Below are positions 52,863 through 62,175 of a stretch of DNA of 64,000 nucleotides, piece after piece. Both the position numbers and the translations under genes were made by a program. Origin of the DNA: Candidatus Kirkpatrickella diaphorinae (lineage in GTDB: Bacteria > Pseudomonadota > Alphaproteobacteria > Acetobacterales > Acetobacteraceae). The notes beneath the pieces were generated by a model. The model did no database searches. It saw nothing but the letters and a program-made list of their open reading frames with translations, and was not told the origin of the DNA. The stretch spans positions 1,692,501-1,756,500 of the forward strand of contig NZ_CP107052.1 in NCBI RefSeq assembly GCF_025736875.1, in the 5' to 3' direction. Position 1 is the first letter of the stretch. Every line of letters begins with the position of its first letter.

Positions 52863-54524
52863 TCAGGGCGCGGCTTTAAGCCGCCAAAGCCCAAGGTCGA
52901 GTTTGTGCCCGTTGGAATAATTTAAACCGCTGACCCGTCCTAATAATTCGAGATCTTCCTGCTGATCTCCCAGAACGGCTTTGAAACGACCCTCTGCCTT
53001 GACGTCAATCAGGACCAAAGTGCATTGAGGACGCCACGCCATGTAGGTCGCCGCCGCACTGACACCGAAGAGCTTCGTCTGCGTCCCGACGAGGAAGGCG
53101 AGAGAAGGCTCGGAATAAGAAGGTGATAAAAGCGTCGTCTGATCGCCACATATCCGATGCGCTTTAAATAGTGCCGCAGCGTGAGGCGCGAGTTGAATGG
53201 TCGATAATTTCGGGATGACGATCAGAAACAACCCGAGATGGATCAGCACGGCGGAAAGAACAGCCCAGATCGCCGCCACGCGGCGCCGCGCCTGAAGCAA
53301 TGCGACGCCGGACGCGCCCAACGTCACGCAGGCAAGCACGGAGCCGAAAATGAGGAGAGGATGGACGAAATGCTGGTCCCGCCAGATCAGCACTCCGCCT
53401 GATACGGCCAGAGCCAACCCTACGATCAACCACAGCGCGCCGTAAAGCCGGGTCAGCCAACGTCCGACGAGGTGACGCGGCACAGCGGGCGCCCATGCCA
53501 TAATACCGGCGGATGCCAGAATGGCGATCGCGGGATAAGTGGGAAGGACGTAATGCGGTAATTTTGTCGCGATGATTTCAAAGACGAGCCAGTGCGGGAT
53601 GATCCAGCAGAGCAGATATCGAACAGCCATCTCATGACGTCGCGCCCAGATCTGCGGCAATGCCAGCACGGCGAAAAACGAGCCCGGCCAGAAAGCGAGC
53701 AGAAACACCGCGAGATGATAACCCATCGGCAAACCATGCGCCTGCTGACCCTGGCCGATCTTGCCGAGAAAATTAACCTCAACCGCATCACGGAAAAACG
53801 CGCCATGACTGACGAACCCGATCGCGATGCACCACGGTAGAACGACCGCCAGCGCGATGAGCCAACCACATTTAAAGCGGAGCCCGCGCCACCATTCCCG
53901 CCGTCGCTCACATAGCCACAAAGCGCCAATCGTGCCGAAAGACGGGATGAGGACGACCGGCCCCTTCAACATCAGCCCGCATCCCAGCGCGAGCCAGAAC
54001 AACAAAGCCCATTTAAAGGGAGCAACGCGCCCCTGCTGCGCGGACAGATAGGTTTTGAGCAGGGCGCCCTGAACCAGAAGAATATCGAAGAGCAGGACGG
54101 TGTCGATCGTCGCCATCCGCCCTTCCGCCGTCATAAGCGTTGAGACAGCGAGGAAGGCCGCCGCCAGCAAACCCGTCATCGCACCGAAAAGCAGGCTCCC
54201 GAGCCAAGCCGTCAATGTGACGGCACTTGTGACGGCGATCAGACTGGGGATGCGATAAGGCCACGCGACATGGCGCGCGGACGGGCCACCAAAGATCGCC
54301 TCCGCCTCCGCCTCCAGCCAGTAAATACCGGCGGGTTGCAGATAGCGCTTTTGATCCAGAAATTTCACATCGATGAAATTCCCCGTCTCCAACATCTGCG
54401 CGGAGGCTTCCATATAGCGGGGCTCGTCCCGATCAAGGGGCGGCAGGGTCATGCGCCCCGGCAGAAAGATCAGAAACGTCAGGAGGGCGATGGCGCTGTA
54501 ATGGCGCCAGTCTAAGCGCGCCAA
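52863..54524 (-). CDS. ArnT-like membrane glycosyltransferase (GT83/PMT superfamily)
   Basis: A 553-residue polytopic enzyme that uses a polyprenyl-phosphate sugar to glycosylate an envelope acceptor, lipid A in the case of ArnT. The periplasmic loop after helix 1 has LDRDEPRYMEASAQM, the Asp/Glu motif of the PMT fold. About twelve helices follow, and a C-terminal periplasmic domain starts near residue 440. The TTG at 54524 has GGAAG nine bases upstream. The open frame extends to a GTG at 54584 inside the previous gene but without a site. It is paired with a GT2 dolichyl-phosphate-type transferase that should make its donor. The sugar is unknown; an aminoarabinose role lacks the other arn genes here. 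Confidence 0.82.
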   Translation of the reverse strand: MARLDWRHYSAIALLTFLIFLPGRMTLPPLDRDEPRYMEASAQMLETGNFIDVKFLDQKRYLQPAGIYWLEAEAEAIFGGPSARHVAWPYRIPSLIAVTSAVTLTAWLGSLLFGAMTGLLAAAFLAVSTLMTAEGRMATIDTVLLFDILLVQGALLKTYLSAQQGRVAPFKWALLFWLALGCGLMLKGPVVLIPSFGTIGALWLCERRREWWRGLRFKCGWLIALAVVLPWCIAIGFVSHGAFFRDAVEVNFLGKIGQGQQAHGLPMGYHLAVFLLAFWPGSFFAVLALPQIWARRHEMAVRYLLCWIIPHWLVFEIIATKLPHYVLPTYPAIAILASAGIMAWAPAVPRHLVGRWLTRLYGALWLIVGLALAVSGGVLIWRDQHFVHPLLIFGSVLACVTLGASGVALLQARRRVAAIWAVLSAVLIHLGLFLIVIPKLSTIQLAPHAAALFKAHRICGDQTTLLSPSYSEPSLAFLVGTQTKLFGVSAAATYMAWRPQCTLVLIDVKAEGRFKAVLGDQQEDLELLGRVSGLNYSNGHKLDLGLWRLKAAP

Positions 54525-54528
54525 ACCG

Positions 54529-55263
54529 CTATTCTTCCGTAAGCTGGCGCGGCAGGCGCGTGCGGTTTTGAAGCCAGGCAACACCCATCATGTCGCGAAG
54601 CCCCACGCAGGCGCGGCCGAAATTAGTGTATTTTGAACTACCGTGCAGACGGGGCCGATGTTGCGTTTCGATACAGATCAGCTTTGCACCGTAAGTGCCG
54701 AACAAGGCGGGTAAAAACCGATGCAGCCCCTCAAATTGCGGCAGGCGCAGAAACATGTCCCGACGAAAAAGCTTCATGGGCGCCCCTGTATCCGGGCAGC
54801 CATCTTTCAGGAGTTTCTGCCGTAGACCGTTTGCAATGCGCGTGGCCAGGCGTCGAGAGAGCCCGTCACGTCGCTTGCGCCGCACACCGACGACAATCGG
54901 CGCTTCAGCCTCCGCCTCCATAGCGTGCGTGGCGGCGCGATACATCGCGATGATGGTTGCCGGATCATCCTGTCCGTCACCATCCATTGTGGCGATCCAC
55001 TGTCCCTGCGCCGCCTCTATGCCGGTGCGGAGCGCCGCGGATTTGCCGAGACGCCGGTCATGACTGATAATCCGCATCTGCGTCAGCCCCGCCGCCCGCG
55101 CCGCACGCAGCGACGCCAATGTATCATCCGTGCTGCCATCATTGACGAAAATGACTTCATGCTCAGGGAATGACGCCGCCATTTTTGACAGTTCGGCACA
55201 AACCGGCCCCACATTGCGGGCCTCATTCAAAACAGCGATGACGATCGAGAGAGGGCGGGACAT
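54529..55263 (-). CDS. GT2 polyprenyl-phosphate glycosyltransferase (DPM1/ArnC-like)
   Basis: A 244-residue family 2 glycosyltransferase that transfers a sugar from a nucleotide donor to polyprenyl phosphate. The nucleotide and metal motifs are LSIVIAVLNEARNVGP, IFVNDGSTDDT and MDGDGQDDP, with RRLGKSAALRTG in between and DTGAPMKLFRR on the acceptor side. There are no C-terminal membrane helices, so it is DPM1-like soluble rather than ArnC-like with two helices. Its stop lies five bases before the chosen start of the ArnT-like gene, and the pair makes functional sense: donor synthesis then transfer. Substrate sugar unknown (mannose, glucose or aminoarabinose). Confidence 0.88.
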   Translation of the reverse strand: MSRPLSIVIAVLNEARNVGPVCAELSKMAASFPEHEVIFVNDGSTDDTLASLRAARAAGLTQMRIISHDRRLGKSAALRTGIEAAQGQWIATMDGDGQDDPATIIAMYRAATHAMEAEAEAPIVVGVRRKRRDGLSRRLATRIANGLRQKLLKDGCPDTGAPMKLFRRDMFLRLPQFEGLHRFLPALFGTYGAKLICIETQHRPRLHGSSKYTNFGRACVGLRDMMGVAWLQNRTRLPRQLTEE

Positions 55264-55320
55264 TTCTGGAGCTTACCTCATCCCGATCATGTTCGGAAGC
55301 GCTTGGGCGCGCCGAAAGCG

Positions 55321-55839
55321 TTAGTGGCGTTTCGCCGTTTTCCCGTCATGCCTGTTCAGCGCATCCGGTAAAGCATCGAGACCCTGATCAAGCAGATTTT
55401 GGGCCAGCGAGTCGTTGCGTGCAACATCCTGACTCATGAGGGACCGCACAGCCGTGACGGCAGCCTGGGAAGCCACCTCCTTCACGTCCTGGATCGCGGC
55501 CCGGCGGGAAGCGGCGATGCGATCATGAGCGAGGCGCTCCCGCTGCTGAAGAACCTGCTCCGCCTTGCGCTGGGCGGCATCGGCAATCATGGCGGCCTCA
55601 CGACGGGAATTTTCGATCAGTGTTTTGGCGTCGGCAATCGCTTCTTCACGGCTACGCGTGGCATCCTCAAGCATCTTCTCGGCCTCTCGGCGTAAAGCGC
55701 CCGCCTCATCGAGGTCACGCCGCACCTGCGCGGCCCGGCTGTCCAGTCCCGAGGCCACCACCCGCCAGATCTTGCGTCCAAAAAAGACGAAGAACAGCAC
55801 GAAGGCAACAGCGACATAAAATCTCTGGTCGTGAAGCAT
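55321..55839 (-). CDS. atpF: ATP synthase F0 subunit b
   Basis: A 172-residue stator subunit. A single N-terminal membrane helix (YVAVAFVLFFVFFGRKIW, about 8-25) is followed by a long, charged helix rich in Ala/Glu/Arg that dimerises with b' and reaches the F1 head. It is the last gene of the F0 operon, 12 bases after the b' gene. In alphaproteobacteria the F0 genes stand apart from the F1 operon, as here; no F1 genes are in the window. Confidence 0.93.
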   Translation of the reverse strand: MLHDQRFYVAVAFVLFFVFFGRKIWRVVASGLDSRAAQVRRDLDEAGALRREAEKMLEDATRSREEAIADAKTLIENSRREAAMIADAAQRKAEQVLQQRERLAHDRIAASRRAAIQDVKEVASQAAVTAVRSLMSQDVARNDSLAQNLLDQGLDALPDALNRHDGKTAKRH

Positions 55840-55851
55840 GGTGCCCTCCGA

Positions 55852-56469
55852 TCAATCTGATTGACGCGGAAGCGCCTGCGCGACAGCTTCCCGAATGGCC
55901 TGGCCGGATGGCGTGGTGGCTGCGTGCGGTGGCGTCAGGATTTTGGCGATAATCGCCTCCGCCGTTGACGTCGCGACGTCTGGCAGGGCGGCCATAGCCG
56001 CCTCGCGCTCCGCCGCGATGCGTTTTTCAGCTTCCACGATCTCACGGTTCAAGCGCTCGGCCATGGCGCGATTTTCAGATTCCGCGGCTTCACGGGCTTC
56101 ACGGAGGACGCGGTCGATATTTTCCTGCGCCTGGGCGGCGGCTTCCTTCCGGACGCGATGTAGCTCTTCCACCGCGTGGTCAGCACCGCGCCGCGCATGG
56201 CGTGCCGTCTCAAGGTCACCCTCAATACGCTGGCGACGATCTGTCAGAACATGCTCCACCCGCGGCAGAGCTGAACGGCTGAGCACGAGGTAGAAAGCGA
56301 TGAAGATGATCGCGCCCCAGAAGACCTGGCCCAGCAGGAGCGTGTTTTTGAAATCAAGCTGGGGCATGCCTTCGGCCCGCGCGAAAGCGGGATAAACGCC
56401 CAATGTCAAAATCAGCGCACGGGACAGTATCCCGAAACGCGTCGATGATGATCGTATGGCCCTTGGCAT
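55852..56469 (-). CDS. atpF': ATP synthase F0 subunit b'
   Basis: A 205-residue second b-type stator subunit. It has an N-terminal extension with a signal-like hydrophobic stretch (ALILTLGVYPAFARAEG). The membrane helix of the family, VFWGAIIFIAFYLVLSRSALPRVEHVL (in parts GAIIFIAFYLVLSR), starts near residue 52, and a long amphipathic helix follows. Alphaproteobacteria and chloroplasts keep separate b and b' genes. The ATG is at 56469, 17 bases after the c-subunit gene. The order atpE-b'-b fits the family. Confidence 0.93.
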   Translation of the reverse strand: MPRAIRSSSTRFGILSRALILTLGVYPAFARAEGMPQLDFKNTLLLGQVFWGAIIFIAFYLVLSRSALPRVEHVLTDRRQRIEGDLETARHARRGADHAVEELHRVRKEAAAQAQENIDRVLREAREAAESENRAMAERLNREIVEAEKRIAAEREAAMAALPDVATSTAEAIIAKILTPPHAATTPSGQAIREAVAQALPRQSD

Positions 56470-56486
56470 GCCGAAATAACCCGATC

Positions 56487-56711
56487 TCAGACGAACAGAA
56501 TGAGGAAGGCGATCAGAAGCGCGAAGAGCGCCACAGCTTCCGTCAGAGCGAAGCCGAGCATACCAAGCCCGAAAACATGCTGGCGCGACGCCGGGTTACG
56601 CGCAATTGAGCTTACGAGGGTCGAGAAGATATTACCGAGCCCGATACCGACACCGGCAAGGGCGATGACAGCAATACCGGCACCGATTTCACGAGCAGCT
56701 GAGACGTCCAT
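56487..56711 (-). CDS. atpE: ATP synthase F0 subunit c
   Basis: A 74-residue proteolipid that forms the rotating proton ring. Two helices (about 8-32 and 48-72) are joined by the polar loop ARNPASR (R38 region). The proton-carrying acid is E58 in [13 protein letters not shown]. The Glu and the lack of sodium-ligand residues around it point to proton coupling. It lies between atpB and the b' gene. Confidence 0.96.
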   Translation of the reverse strand: MDVSAAREIGAGIAVIALAGVGIGLGNIFSTLVSSIARNPASRQHVFGLGMLGFALTEAVALFALLIAFLILFV

Positions 56712-56758
56712 GAAGTTACTTCCTTATCAAACAAACAAGAGATATCGAGGCGGCGACA

Positions 56759-57508
56759 TTAATGTGTCACGGCCTCACGCAGATAAATGCAGGTGAGAAT
56801 GGCGAAGACATAAGCCTGCAACAAACCCACCAGCAATTCCAGACCCATCAGGGCGATGTTGATCGCGACGGGCGCGACGGCGAGCACGGGGCCGAAAATC
56901 CCGACCCCGGCCAGCATGATGGTGAAACCGGCAAACACCTCAAGCAGCACGTGGCCTGCCATCATATTGGCAAAAAGCCGGATGGAAAGACTGACCGGGC
57001 GCGACAGGAATGAAATGATCTCAATCGGGATCAGCAATGGCGCCAGCAATTTCGGCGCGCCTTCCGGCATGAAATGCGTGAAAAACCCGAAACCCTGATA
57101 TCTGAGTGAGGCCAGAATGGAGACAGCAAACACCATCAGCGCCAGCGCCACCGTGATGACGATGTGACTGGTGAAGGTAAATGAGTAAGGCAGCAGGCCG
57201 AGATAATTACCCGCCAGAATGAAGAAAAAGATCGCGAAGACGAAGGGGAAGAATGTTGTCCCTTTCGGCCCGATCGTCTCAACAGCGAGATTATGGATGA
57301 ACTCATAGCCAATTTCGGCCGCGGCCTGGAGTCGCCCCGGCACGACGGCGGCGGGGCGCATGCCTGCATAAAGCAGCGCCAGCACAATCAGGACGGCAAT
57401 GGCCATAAAAACAGGGGATTGGCTGATCTGAAGTGCCGCACCCACCTGTCCGAGCACCGGATAAAGCTCGAACTGACTGAGTGCGTCGATCGTTCTCTCG
57501 GCGGCCAA
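56759..57508 (-). CDS. atpB: ATP synthase F0 subunit a
   Basis: A 249-residue membrane subunit that forms the proton half-channels against the c ring. Helices include AIAVLIVLALLYAGM and FVFAIFFFILAGNYLGLLPY, and the essential Arg is R177 in SLSIRLFANMMAGH. The TTG at 57508 is supported by GGGAGAGG a few bases upstream and gives MAAERTIDALSQFEL, typical of alphaproteobacterial AtpB. The operon order is atpI-atpB-atpE-b'-b. Confidence 0.96.
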   Translation of the reverse strand: MAAERTIDALSQFELYPVLGQVGAALQISQSPVFMAIAVLIVLALLYAGMRPAAVVPGRLQAAAEIGYEFIHNLAVETIGPKGTTFFPFVFAIFFFILAGNYLGLLPYSFTFTSHIVITVALALMVFAVSILASLRYQGFGFFTHFMPEGAPKLLAPLLIPIEIISFLSRPVSLSIRLFANMMAGHVLLEVFAGFTIMLAGVGIFGPVLAVAPVAINIALMGLELLVGLLQAYVFAILTCIYLREAVTH

Positions 57509-57582
57509 ACTGCCTCTCCCGCTTCTACCTCAGCCACCGGTCACGGTGGCTGTAAAACTGATGACCGCCCTGCACCTGCCCC

Positions 57583-57942
57583 TCAGATATTCACCTGCTT
57601 GACGGCGCGCAGAACGTTTAACGTGCCGGCAGCTCCACCGGCAAGGGCGAAAATGACGAGGAACAAGGCACGGAATCCCAATAAACGATCAAGCCCGTAA
57701 CCGATCAGGCCACCCACGACGAGCGCGGCAACCATTTCGGTCCCGATACGCGCAGCAAAGCCGAAAAGGGACATGTCGCCCTTTCCCGCATTCTCGCCCG
57801 ATGCCGCGTCGGCCTCATCCCGCATAGACGGGTCCGGACCCAGGCGCGACTCGGCCTGAGCCAGCCTTTGATCAAAGCTTGCCGCCGGTCCCCCTCGTGA
57901 TTGGGAGGGTTTATCAGCGCCATCTTCTTTCAATAATTCCAT
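57583..57942 (-). CDS. atpI: ATP synthase-associated protein AtpI
   Basis: A 119-residue small membrane protein, first gene of the F0 operon. A polar N-terminal half (residues 1-60) precedes two helices, MSLFGFAARIGTEMVAALVVGGLIGYGLD (in parts TEMVAALVVGGLIGYGLD) and FLVIFALAGGAAGTLNVLRA. AtpI assists assembly of the c ring. The ATG at 57942 has AAGGGGG nine bases upstream; the longer open frame to 58014 has no site. It is followed 74 bases later by atpB. Confidence 0.85.
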   Translation of the reverse strand: MELLKEDGADKPSQSRGGPAASFDQRLAQAESRLGPDPSMRDEADAASGENAGKGDMSLFGFAARIGTEMVAALVVGGLIGYGLDRLLGFRALFLVIFALAGGAAGTLNVLRAVKQVNI

Positions 57943-58137
57943 ACCGCCGCACCCCCTTGTCATATGAGCTGCCTTGGTGACGCGGTTGCTAGCCATGAAG
58001 TTGCAGCATGTCAATCGCTGCGGGACCGTATCGGGAAGAGTCAGGCGTTTTTTTCAACAGCATGGTAATAAAACACGGCCTTGCAAAGCCGGATTCAAGC
58101 CCCGATGTAGGCGGAAGAACCGGATCGCCTCATTCCG

Positions 58138-59946
58138 CTACGCGCCATGCGGGCCATCATGCCGAAGCCGCGCCTCGCCTGCCCATTCCCGTCGATTGCG
58201 GTCCAGTTCCTCCGCGTAACGGCGCAACGCGTATTTCTCCGTCAATACACCGAGCAATCTGCGATCAGTGCATGATTCGACGACGGCGAGCGCGTCCGCT
58301 TCCGCCAGGGTGAAGATATGGACGGCTTCCTGAATATTCATGGATGGCGTGAGGAAGTGATGATGCAGCATGGACAGCGACGCGATCTTTTCATCAGCCG
58401 CATGCACATCATTATGAAGGTCACTGAGTTGCACGATGCCGACATAATTCTGCGCCGCATCCACCACCACGACACCGCGCGCAGCGCCGAGTGGAACCGA
58501 GGATCTGGCCTGACAGATGGACGTATCGCACGACATGACGGCATCCGGCGCCCGCATCATGCTTTTGACATTGAGGCGGCGCATCCAGCTGACATCAAGG
58601 GCGGAGCGAATCGTCTCGCCACGCAAATGAAAGCGCCATGTCGCGAAGGAATAGCCGAAGAGGCGCCGCACTGTCAGCATCGCCATCATATTCGCCAGCA
58701 GGACACCGATAGCGAGCGCGAAATCCCCGGTCATTTCAAGCGCGAGACACACCATGGCCATCGGGCTGCCGATAATGGCGGTGGCCATGGCGGCCATCCC
58801 GACCGTCATCGCGAGTTGCGGGGAAAAATGGGTTACCCCCATCAGGCGCAAAACAGCGTGGAAAATATCCCCTGTCAGAACCCCGATATAAAGTGACGCA
58901 AAAAACAGGCCACCGCGAAATCCCGCGCCGATAGACACGCAGGATGCAATGATTTTGACGAGCAGAAAGCTTGCCGCAACGAGCAGGGTAAATCGGCCAT
59001 CATAAACCAACCCCATCGCCGCATGTCCGCCTGAGAGGACTGTCGGTGTGTAAAGAGCGAGGCAGCCGACGACGATGCCCCCCATCATGGGCCGAAGCCA
59101 TGACTTGGAAACATATTTCTGAAAAACCATTTCCGCCTGCGCGACGCCTTTCATGATCACGATCCCGAGAAGGGCGCAGATGATGGCCAATGCGATGACG
59201 GGTGGCACATCCTGCCATTCAAATCCTTCGAAAGCCGGGAAAGTGAGTAGTCGCGTCTCGCAACCGAGGAAATGCGTCATGCCGATCGCAGAGAGCGTTG
59301 CGACAACGACGGGCGCGACATTGGCGAGGGAGTAACTGCCGAGAATCAATTCAAAGGCATAAAATGAGCCTGCCATCGGGGCATTGAATGCCGCACCGAT
59401 CGCCGCACCGGCCCCACATCCGACGAGAATGCGCAGATCCTCCTTCCGCACACGGAAGGCCGCGCCGATCCGGGAGCCGAATGCGGCGGCGAGCTGCGTA
59501 AAACCAGCTTCGAGACCCAAAGAGGCCCCACACCCATTGGAGAGAAACGTCTGAAACGCGACGACGCCGCTATCCCGCACGGACATACGCCCACCATGGA
59601 GCGCGTTGGCTTCAATCGGATCAACAGGTTGCGCGCCCCGTCTGTGATGTCGGCGCAAATTATACAGCCCCAGAACCAATCCACCGAGGGCGGGGATGAT
59701 CAGAACACGCCACCACGTCATATGCTCGACGCCCGATAAGCGCCCACTTCCCGAGATATTGAAGAGAATTTTATGGGCAAGGCGCGTTGTCAGCGTCATC
59801 AGCCACACGCATAAACCCGCCAGCGCCCCAACCGACACGGCGAGTGCAACCAGCCAGACCTCATGACGTCGCACGAGCGCGCGCAGGTGAAGCGGCGCAA
59901 GGAAGCGTTGGGAGGCGGGTTTTGTGCGATGATCATTAAGCGACAT
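58138..59946 (-). CDS. ClC-family chloride channel/transporter with C-terminal CBS domains
   Basis: A 602-residue ClC protein: membrane part about 30-430, then two CBS domains. The gating glutamate is kept in GCGASLGLEAGFTQL (E146), and the AAFNAPMAGSFYAFELIL stretch corresponds to the region with the internal proton glutamate of E. coli ClcA; here that position is Leu (FEL instead of EE). GAGFRGGLFFASLYIG and GSPMAMVCLALEMTGD are further ClC motifs. The missing glutamate suggests a channel or an uncoupled subtype. The CBS pair, with VPLGAARGVVVVDAAQNYVGIVQL (in parts RGVVVVD), may bind adenine nucleotides. ATG at 59946; about 195 bases separate it from atpI. Confidence 0.9.
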   Translation of the reverse strand: MSLNDHRTKPASQRFLAPLHLRALVRRHEVWLVALAVSVGALAGLCVWLMTLTTRLAHKILFNISGSGRLSGVEHMTWWRVLIIPALGGLVLGLYNLRRHHRRGAQPVDPIEANALHGGRMSVRDSGVVAFQTFLSNGCGASLGLEAGFTQLAAAFGSRIGAAFRVRKEDLRILVGCGAGAAIGAAFNAPMAGSFYAFELILGSYSLANVAPVVVATLSAIGMTHFLGCETRLLTFPAFEGFEWQDVPPVIALAIICALLGIVIMKGVAQAEMVFQKYVSKSWLRPMMGGIVVGCLALYTPTVLSGGHAAMGLVYDGRFTLLVAASFLLVKIIASCVSIGAGFRGGLFFASLYIGVLTGDIFHAVLRLMGVTHFSPQLAMTVGMAAMATAIIGSPMAMVCLALEMTGDFALAIGVLLANMMAMLTVRRLFGYSFATWRFHLRGETIRSALDVSWMRRLNVKSMMRAPDAVMSCDTSICQARSSVPLGAARGVVVVDAAQNYVGIVQLSDLHNDVHAADEKIASLSMLHHHFLTPSMNIQEAVHIFTLAEADALAVVESCTDRRLLGVLTEKYALRRYAEELDRNRREWAGEARLRHDGPHGA

Positions 59947-60038
59947 GGAAGTTTGTCCTCTGGCGCGCTTGGGCGTTGAACTGCCCCGCCTGACGCAGTA
60001 CTACTTATCCTCAACGTCCTGGGAAAGGACGATGCCAG

Positions 60039-60848
60039 GTGGCTGGAGATCCGGAGTTCAGACCGACCGTGTTGTTAAACGTGATAGAACGCAAGCCAGA
60101 AGTCGAAAATTCACGCCCGCCCGTGGTTTTTCTGCACGGCCTTTATGGTCGCGCGCGCAATTTAGGGTTTTTCCAGCGCCGCATCGCTGAAAAGAGACGC
60201 ACGCTCGCCATCGATTTACGCAATCACGGTGACAGTCCGCATGGCCCGGGGGATTACCCCGCTATGACGCAGGATGTGGCAGAGACAATGATTGCCCATC
60301 ACGCGACACCGGCCGCCATCATGGGACATTCAATGGGGGGTAAAGTGGCGATGCTGCTCGCCCTTGAACACCCGGAACTTGTTTCCTCCCTCGTGATTGG
60401 TGATATGGCACCGGCACGGACAGGACATGGTCAGGGCAAGTTGGCGCTTGACCTGCTTCAGCTCAAATTCCCCAAACGTCTGGATCGGGCGGGTGCGAAC
60501 AATCTTTTAAGCACCGTCGTTGAATCGCAGCAGGTGCGGGATCTGCTTCTGCAGAATATCCGTCTGGGCGATGACCCGGGTTGGACGATGGGGTTGCAGG
60601 ATATTGCCGAATCCATCGCGAACATTGAAAACTGGCCCTACGTGCCGGAGGGACATGTTTATGACGGGCCCGTGCTTTTCATCCGGGGTGAGAATTCGCC
60701 CTACATCTCGGAAAAGCATTTCGATGTCATGAAAAAACTTTTCCCCAATCACCGGCTTGAAACGATGAGGAAGGTCGGTCACTGGCTTCATGCCGAGGAT
60801 CCCAAAACCTTCAACACATTTTTGACGACTTTCCTTGACGCCTACTGA
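60039..60848 (+). CDS. Alpha/beta hydrolase (YbfF-like esterase)
   Basis: A 269-residue hydrolase with oxyanion segment VVFLHGLYGRARNLG, IDLRNHGDSPHGPGDYPAMTQDV (in parts LRNHGDSPHG), the nucleophile elbow GHSMGGK (S98) and the C-terminal His in KVGHWLHAEDP. The layout matches YbfF-type esterases acting on short acyl chains or acyl-CoA. The GTG at 60039 has AAAGGA nine bases upstream; a GTG at 60069 is the alternative. It is divergent from the ClC gene and followed by a 239-base gap. Confidence 0.9.
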   Translation: MAGDPEFRPTVLLNVIERKPEVENSRPPVVFLHGLYGRARNLGFFQRRIAEKRRTLAIDLRNHGDSPHGPGDYPAMTQDVAETMIAHHATPAAIMGHSMGGKVAMLLALEHPELVSSLVIGDMAPARTGHGQGKLALDLLQLKFPKRLDRAGANNLLSTVVESQQVRDLLLQNIRLGDDPGWTMGLQDIAESIANIENWPYVPEGHVYDGPVLFIRGENSPYISEKHFDVMKKLFPNHRLETMRKVGHWLHAEDPKTFNTFLTTFLDAY

Positions 60849-61087
60849 AATCAGCCTCGCGCCGATCAAGGCAGGCACAGCGCCGGTAACGTTTCAGATC
60901 ACGCGTCGAAGGGTTTTTAAAAACGGGCGGTGACGCCATATTGACCCATGGCCGGTCGCGGCAATAAGCGCGCTGGCCCTGTTCTGATTTTTATGACGCA
61001 GGTGCTCCGCTGAACCGCACGCCGGACTTTAAATCGACCGAAATCCGTTCGGAGCTCCAGGGGCGTCAGGGGGACGCGGCGCGCCGC

Positions 61088-62158
61088 GTGGAGCCGCGCC
61101 TGTTTGCACAACGATCAGCGCGAGAGGTTGAGGCACCGCTGAAGGCGACGATCAAGAGCCGGTTTGCGCAATATGTGCCGCCCATCGCCGCCATCGCCCG
61201 CCTGCACCCGACCCGCACAAAACTGACGCCGCGCGCCGCACCGGAAAATTCTTTCTCAGGGCCGTTTTTCAGCACGATCATTCTGCATTTATGTCTTGTC
61301 ACCCTGCTTATCTGGCAATCGCGGCATCATGATTTCCTTGGGCACGCGCAAGGCGATCTGCCGGATGAGGTGGAGGTGACATTTGACACCCCCATGCAGG
61401 GTACGATGCAGGGGCCGCAAAATAACAGTGATGCGGGGGCGCAGAAAGCCGGTCTGCCATCGCACGGCAAGCCCGCGCGGAACGCTGCAGACCTTCAGGA
61501 TGAGGTTGCGCGGGACGAAACATCAGGCAGCGCGACACCGCAACCCATGTCACCGGTGATGCCGCCTGATGAGGCGGGTGACGAGGCCGCCCCCGCCACA
61601 ACAAACGCCGCTATCCCGACCGACGCCCCGCACCCGACGCCGCCGCTTCCGCCGCGCCACGCCCAGCGCCGCCAAAGTGCGCCGAAATCCAGAAACCCCT
61701 TCGAGAACATGGCGAATCTGGATTACAATGATGCCTCACCCGCTCCCCGCCGACGCACGGGCCGCTATGGCGGCGCGCACGGACCGGTCGATATGTCTTA
61801 CGGGCCTCTCGTCAAAAATGGGACGGTGAACTCGCCCAATCTCTCCGTGCGGAAAATCCGTGGCGTGAGTGAAGATTACGGGGAGGAGCTCTCACGCTGG
61901 ATCCGCAGCCGGCTCTTCTACCCTGCCGACGCCGTGGCTAACGGGGAGGAGGGGGAGTCCTCCCTGCATGTCGTGCTGGATCGGCAGGGGCGGGTGAAGT
62001 CCGTCCGCGTGACGGGGCAATCCGGTTCCTACGCGCTGGATGCCGCTGCCATGAGTATTTTCAGTATGCATGCGCAGCTCCCGCCGATTCCGCCGGACAT
62101 GGTTGGTGACCATTTTGATATTGATATGACCATCAATTACATCCTGATACGCGGGTAA
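61088..62158 (+). CDS. TonB-like energy transducer protein
   Basis: A 356-residue envelope protein. A basic N-terminal region of about 55 residues precedes a membrane helix (FFSTIILHLCLVTLLIW, about 60-76). A long Pro/Ala/Gln/Ser-rich periplasmic segment follows, then a TonB C-terminal domain with YPADAVANGEEGESSLHVVLDRQGRVKSV (in parts HVVLDRQGRVKSVRV), SYALDAAAMS and PPIPPDM. TonB couples the proton gradient to outer-membrane transport, but exbB/exbD are absent nearby. The start is uncertain: the GTG at 61088 is the most upstream plausible one, with AGGGGGAC at long spacing. The family assignment rests on the C-terminal domain and architecture. Confidence 0.82.
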   Translation: MEPRLFAQRSAREVEAPLKATIKSRFAQYVPPIAAIARLHPTRTKLTPRAAPENSFSGPFFSTIILHLCLVTLLIWQSRHHDFLGHAQGDLPDEVEVTFDTPMQGTMQGPQNNSDAGAQKAGLPSHGKPARNAADLQDEVARDETSGSATPQPMSPVMPPDEAGDEAAPATTNAAIPTDAPHPTPPLPPRHAQRRQSAPKSRNPFENMANLDYNDASPAPRRRTGRYGGAHGPVDMSYGPLVKNGTVNSPNLSVRKIRGVSEDYGEELSRWIRSRLFYPADAVANGEEGESSLHVVLDRQGRVKSVRVTGQSGSYALDAAAMSIFSMHAQLPPIPPDMVGDHFDIDMTINYILIRG

Positions 62159-62175
62159 CATGGGGTCCACGGACG

